This document shows, in pieces, positions 61,701 through 64,000 of a DNA stretch of 64,000 nt (position 1 is the first letter of the stretch; each line of letters begins with the position of its first letter). Position numbers and translations under genes: made by a program. The notes beneath the pieces were generated by a model. That model ran no database searches and was not told the origin of the DNA. It saw nothing but the letters and a program-made list of their open reading frames with translations. The stretch covers positions 62,710-126,709 of the forward strand of contig NZ_LMRV01000088.1 in assembly GCF_001428245.1 (NCBI RefSeq), given 5' to 3'. This DNA comes from Paenibacillus sp. Soil522. GTDB taxonomy: Bacteria; Bacillota; Bacilli; Paenibacillales; Paenibacillaceae.

Positions 61701-62364
61701 TAACAACCTCGCCAAAGCTGTTGCCGAAAATCTGCACCTCGACATGACGCGCTCTCGCAATATATTTCTCCAAAAACAATCCGCCGTTTTTGAAGTTCGT
61801 TTCCGCCAAATGCTTAACGCCGTCATAAGCGAGGCGCAGCGCTTGTTCGTCCGCGCATACCCGCATCCCGATGCCGCCGCCGCCCGCCGTGCTTTTTAGA
61901 ATGACCGGATAACCGATCTGAGCAGCCTGCACCAGCGCTTCCGCAAGCTCCGTAATTAATGCCGTGCCCGGCAATAACGGAACCCCTGCCCGCTCGGCAA
62001 TTTCCCGCGCCGAATGCTTTAGGCCGAACATCTCCATTTGCTCGGGCGTCGGTCCGATGAATACGATACCGTGCTCGCGGCAAGCACGGGCAAAATCAGC
62101 ATTTTCACTGAGGAAGCCATAGCCGGGATGAATCGCCTGAGCCCCCGTTTCAAGCGCCGTTTGCAAAATAAGATCTGCATTCAAATAGCTTTCTTTGGCA
62201 GGACCATCACCAATTAGAACGGCTTCATCCGCATGATCGACATGCATGCTGTCTTGATCGGCTCCCGTGTATACGGCAACCGATGCAATGCCAAGCTTGC
62301 GCAGCGTGCGCTCGATGCGGACAGCGATAGCGCCGCGGTTTGCGATTAATACTTTTGTGAACAT
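58729..62364 (-). CDS. urea/guanidine carboxylase (biotin-dependent)
   Basis: 1211 residues from the ATG at 62364 with AGGAGAG upstream; the frame is open to 62382. Domain order: biotin carboxylase with ATP-grasp (1-450, GGGGIGMR about 165), carboxyltransferase AHS2/KipA (about 470-750), AHS1/KipI (about 790-1010), and a C-terminal biotinyl domain with VESMKMEF (Lys about 1168). It carboxylates urea or guanidine with bicarbonate and ATP. The operon is headed by a guanidine-I riboswitch and includes two DUF1989 proteins, which favours guanidine as the substrate, with carboxyguanidine deiminated to allophanate. Substrate choice is inferred. Confidence 0.93.
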   Translation of the reverse strand: MFTKVLIANRGAIAVRIERTLRKLGIASVAVYTGADQDSMHVDHADEAVLIGDGPAKESYLNADLILQTALETGAQAIHPGYGFLSENADFARACREHGIVFIGPTPEQMEMFGLKHSAREIAERAGVPLLPGTALITELAEALVQAAQIGYPVILKSTAGGGGIGMRVCADEQALRLAYDGVKHLAETNFKNGGLFLEKYIARARHVEVQIFGNSFGEVVTLGERDCSIQRRNQKVIEESPAPNLTDEVRNAMFESSKRLAAEAGYRSAGTVEYLFDPETGEFYFLEVNTRLQVEHGVTEEVLGLDLVEWMVREAANELIDLQSQVKAPVGHSIQARIYAEDCLQSFRPSAGQLDQAVFSANARNESWVRDGLTVTTLYDPMLAKIIVHGANREEAISKLIRALGETRMYGITTNLQYLQALLGDQEVADGNVYTQLLNGFKPAEHALEVIDGGVQTTVQDWPGRIGHWNVGVPPCGPMDPYSFRIGNKLLGNDDHAAGLELTLRGGAYKFRSGVWFCVTGADMGAELNGVKVELYKPTFADRGQVLSFGEAQLGLRTYLLVAGGFDMPRILGSAATFTLGGFGGHGGRALRAGDVLGVNKGAEPPVLAELAPSERPQMTREWTIGVIPGPHCTGEFLKPEYLKQLAGTAYEVHFNSSRTGVRLIGPAPLWTREDGGEAGLHPSNIHDNAYAVGTLDLTGDMPILLGPDGPSLGGFVCPVTTASAQFWKIGQLHAGDKVRFQLLKLEEADELRDVQERSLQLIGGTARGGLPSAELPAAAAALTPDYPLLVDEAEGRRFKIKIRCSGDENLLVEYGELELDLLLRFQAHALMQAIEQSGRIPVLDLTPGIRSLQVHIDRSQITVSEACKLILELDSSLPTLETIQVPSRIVRLPLSWDDPATQLAIDRYQQTVRPDAPWCPSNIEFIRRINGLESIEAVQKIVFEANYLVLGLGDVYLGAPVATPVDPRHRLVTTKYNPARTWTPENAVGIGGAYMCVYGMEGPGGYQFVGRTIQMWNRLRSTESFKPGKPWLLRFFDQIQFYPVEADELLKLREDFLRGRYEADITETTFDLGDYLRFLDAIEESASAFKEKQQASFQAERESWKELGLAEYVAEHEPARVDQEEALQEGAAAVRCTMPGSVWKVLVSPGEQVKKGDTLIIVESMKMEFSQQASCDGEVCSMHVEPGDQVHTGQLIVGILQHKEKEAVI

Positions 62365-62418
62365 CGTAATCTCTCCTCGCAAAGTCGTTCTACTATTTTT
62401 ATTGTAAGCTGAAGGAAA

Positions 62419-63069
62419 CTATCGGTCCCAAATGAGCACCCGCACCGGCGTTGGGTTATAGGCGTTGCATGGATTGTTAAGCTGCGGGCAATTGCTGAGC
62501 AGCGCAGTCGTGCGGCAAAGGGATTGAAGCTCAACGTACGCGCCAGGCGACGATACGCCATCTGCGAACTGAAGCCCTCCGTCAGCCGTAACCGGAACAT
62601 TCATGAAGAAGTTAATGTTCGGTGCCAAATCCCGCTTCGTATAATGCTCATTCCGCTTCGCCAGCTGCAGCATAAACGTATCGCGGCAGTTATGCATATG
62701 AAGCTTGTCATGCGAATATCGAACCGTGTTGCTTTGAGCGGAGCAAGAGCCGCCGACCGTATCATGCCGGCCGCAGGTATCCGCTACGATCTTCAGCAGC
62801 TCCTTGCCGGATTCGGAGAGAAGCACCGTGCCTGCCGTTAAATAAATGTTGCCTTGTCCGGCAATTGTCGCAACCGCGCTGTAATGATCCTCCGGATGAT
62901 CTGCATCGTAAAATAACGTGTCTGCCGCTTGATTGCCATCCAAATCGACGATTCTCAGCACCTGTCCCGGCTGCAGATCGTACATCCAGCCATCACCGGC
63001 TGCTATCATTTCATCGTATATGGCATCCTCTTCCTTACGCGGGCTTTCTACTCGATTAAAAACAGACAT
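62419..63069 (-). CDS. DUF1989 protein, urea amidolyase-associated (UAAP2); likely carboxyguanidine deiminase subunit
   Basis: 216 residues, DUF1989 fold: GWMYDLQPGQVLRIVDLDGNQAADTLFYDA (about 27-57) and CSAQSNTVRY, HNCRDTF. AGGAGG site. It pairs with the UAAP1-like protein just upstream (33-base gap). In guanidine-degrading operons such a pair forms the heterodimeric carboxyguanidine deiminase CgdAB. Older annotation called them urea carboxylase-associated. Cytoplasmic and probably metal-dependent through conserved Cys/His. Which subunit is CgdA or CgdB is not decided here. Confidence 0.85.
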   Translation of the reverse strand: MSVFNRVESPRKEEDAIYDEMIAAGDGWMYDLQPGQVLRIVDLDGNQAADTLFYDADHPEDHYSAVATIAGQGNIYLTAGTVLLSESGKELLKIVADTCGRHDTVGGSCSAQSNTVRYSHDKLHMHNCRDTFMLQLAKRNEHYTKRDLAPNINFFMNVPVTADGGLQFADGVSSPGAYVELQSLCRTTALLSNCPQLNNPCNAYNPTPVRVLIWDR

Positions 63070-63102
63070 CTGTTTTTCCTCCTAATCAATGATTGATAAG
63101 CT

Positions 63103-63822
63103 TTATAGACCTTGCAGCAAGTAATATTGCTGTGTATTCTCATAAGCGCGCCGGTTCTCCGGGCGGAAGTTCAAGCAGAAATCATCCTCCTGAACAGCCT
63201 CCGCTTCCAGCACCTCGATTTGAACGGGCACGGAAGGATAATCGCCGCTTGGATCAAGCGGGTTCGGCGTGTTCGACAGCACCAGCAGCACGTCCATATC
63301 CGTTCTTAGCGTTACAGCTGCTCCAGCTTGGCAATGCTCCGGGCTAAAGTGCATAACGCCTTGCTCATCGCAATACACCTTGGAGAACAGATTCATGACA
63401 GGAGCAAGATCACGTACGCCCAGTCCGTTTCTGACCAGCTCCACCGCAAAATTTTCTTGTCCGCTGCGCAGCCACTCATTGCGAAGCTCCTGGTAGGTGG
63501 TCTTGCCGTATTTCGCATCCGTCGCCGCGCGGCTCGTATAGCCGCATATCGTATCATGCCAGCCGAGCTGATCGTCTACGATGCTGACCAGTGACCGGCC
63601 GTTATCGCTCATCAGCACATTCCCCTTGGTTAAATGCGAGGTATGCTGCGCTTTTAGCGTATCCGGCATATTGTAACGTTCTGTCAAATCCTTCGCGTTA
63701 TAGAAAAGCAAAGATACATTCGCTCCCGCTCCCAGCGCGGTGAACCTCAGCAATCTCCCCCGGCTGATATTTCCTGACCATTTGCCGCCTGGACGAACGG
63801 TTGTGCTCCAAATGCTGCTCAT
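63103..63822 (-). CDS. DUF1989 protein, urea amidolyase-associated (UAAP1); likely carboxyguanidine deiminase subunit
   Basis: 239 residues, DUF1989. Marks are WSTTVRPGGKWSGNISRGRLLRF (about 6-28), HTSHLTKGNVLMSDNGR (about 60-76) and the Cys in HDTICGYTSRAA (about 95). GAGGGGG site before the ATG. It is the first structural gene after the guanidine-I riboswitch. Together with the next gene it should remove ammonia from carboxyguanidine to give allophanate. No transporter lies in this operon; guanidine uptake must be encoded elsewhere or be passive. Confidence 0.85.
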   Translation of the reverse strand: MSSIWSTTVRPGGKWSGNISRGRLLRFTALGAGANVSLLFYNAKDLTERYNMPDTLKAQHTSHLTKGNVLMSDNGRSLVSIVDDQLGWHDTICGYTSRAATDAKYGKTTYQELRNEWLRSGQENFAVELVRNGLGVRDLAPVMNLFSKVYCDEQGVMHFSPEHCQAGAAVTLRTDMDVLLVLSNTPNPLDPSGDYPSVPVQIEVLEAEAVQEDDFCLNFRPENRRAYENTQQYYLLQGL

Positions 63823-63851
63823 CGTTGTTCCCCCTCAAATAAATGTTGGTT

Positions 63852-63990
63852 TTAAAAATAAAGAAAGCCCGGGAGAGTAATCTCCCAGGCTTTTGTCCTT
63901 CCGTGTACTATAGCCGGCTGTTTCAGCGAAAAAACAGCCTGCTATATGCCGTCTCTCGGACCAGACCTGCTTCCGGCTGACGATTTATTT
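63852..63990 (-). promoter_or_regulatory. guanidine-I riboswitch (ykkC class) with terminator
   Basis: On the minus strand, conserved CTGGTCCGAGAG (rc of 63953-63964 region) precedes a stem TATAGCAGGCTG / CAGCCGGCTATA. This is followed by the hallmark ACACGGAAGGACAAAAGCC (63907-63889), then GGGAGA. The last part overlaps a terminator stem AAAGCCTGGGAGA / TCTCCCGGGCTTT (63893-63865) with a T-rich tail. Guanidine binding should stop terminator formation and switch on the operon. The aptamer is nearly complete; its 5' end and promoter may lie past the window edge. Confidence 0.88.
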
Positions 63991-64000
63991 GGTCAAAATA

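Overview
The window looks like a chromosomal segment of an endospore-forming Bacillota, most like Paenibacillus. The reasons are moderate GC, Bacillus-type ribosome binding sites, many GTG/TTG starts, a Trp T-box, an alpha/beta SASP, the cwlJ-gerQ pair, and Bacillus-style YuzB, Nfu, YfhP and YcgR/YcgQ proteins. No rRNA, tRNA, CRISPR array, intact transposase or prophage was seen.

1-8.7 kb: the end of mqnE (futalosine menaquinone pathway), a flavin NADH dehydrogenase-like gene, yuzB and nfu; then, on the minus strand, ctaA coupled to a UbiD-type menaquinone decarboxylase, a HEPN protein and an SDR. A thioredoxin and a stalk-domain lipoprotein follow. 8.9-20.4 kb: a lipid-linked oligosaccharide flippase, ThuA, DUF456 and HAD proteins, an mntABCD-type metal ABC operon, a class B PBP2, and a CvpA-like/transglutaminase membrane protein. 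20.5-27.4 kb: an MFS pump, a Toprim protein, Sco and CtaB (these, with CtaA, serve cytochrome oxidase assembly), and sporulation genes (YjcZ-like peptide, cwlJ, gerQ, SASP with a sigma-G promoter).

27.4-37.5 kb: trpS behind a Trp T-box, ycgR-ycgQ with a Zur-like box, a chemoreceptor without an ectodomain, and a group of cell-wall enzymes (polysaccharide deacetylase, LysM-3D protein, CAP protein with tandem repeats, PGRP-type amidase). 37.6-43.1 kb: a sugar locus (Gfo/Idh/MocA dehydrogenase, TIM-barrel isomerase, GH31 alpha-xylosidase) with a divergent AraC regulator. 43.2-53.5 kb: regulators, two-gene units, an MFS gene with a probable 3' frameshift, a ROK kinase lacking the zinc motif, an MBL-TetR operon with twin operators, a purA gene facing a LysR gene, and SelO.

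53.5-56.8 kb is an AT-richer accessory stretch with a SET-domain protein, a lipoprotein, a small ORF and non-coding DNA, bracketed by two 58-bp direct repeats. 56.8-64 kb is one operon: a guanidine-I (ykkC) riboswitch, two DUF1989 proteins, a urea/guanidine carboxylase and allophanate hydrolase. Together these make a complete guanidine-to-ammonia pathway. It is the most coherent system in the window, but it belongs to a known class. The least explained items are the 58-bp repeat pair and the segment between them.
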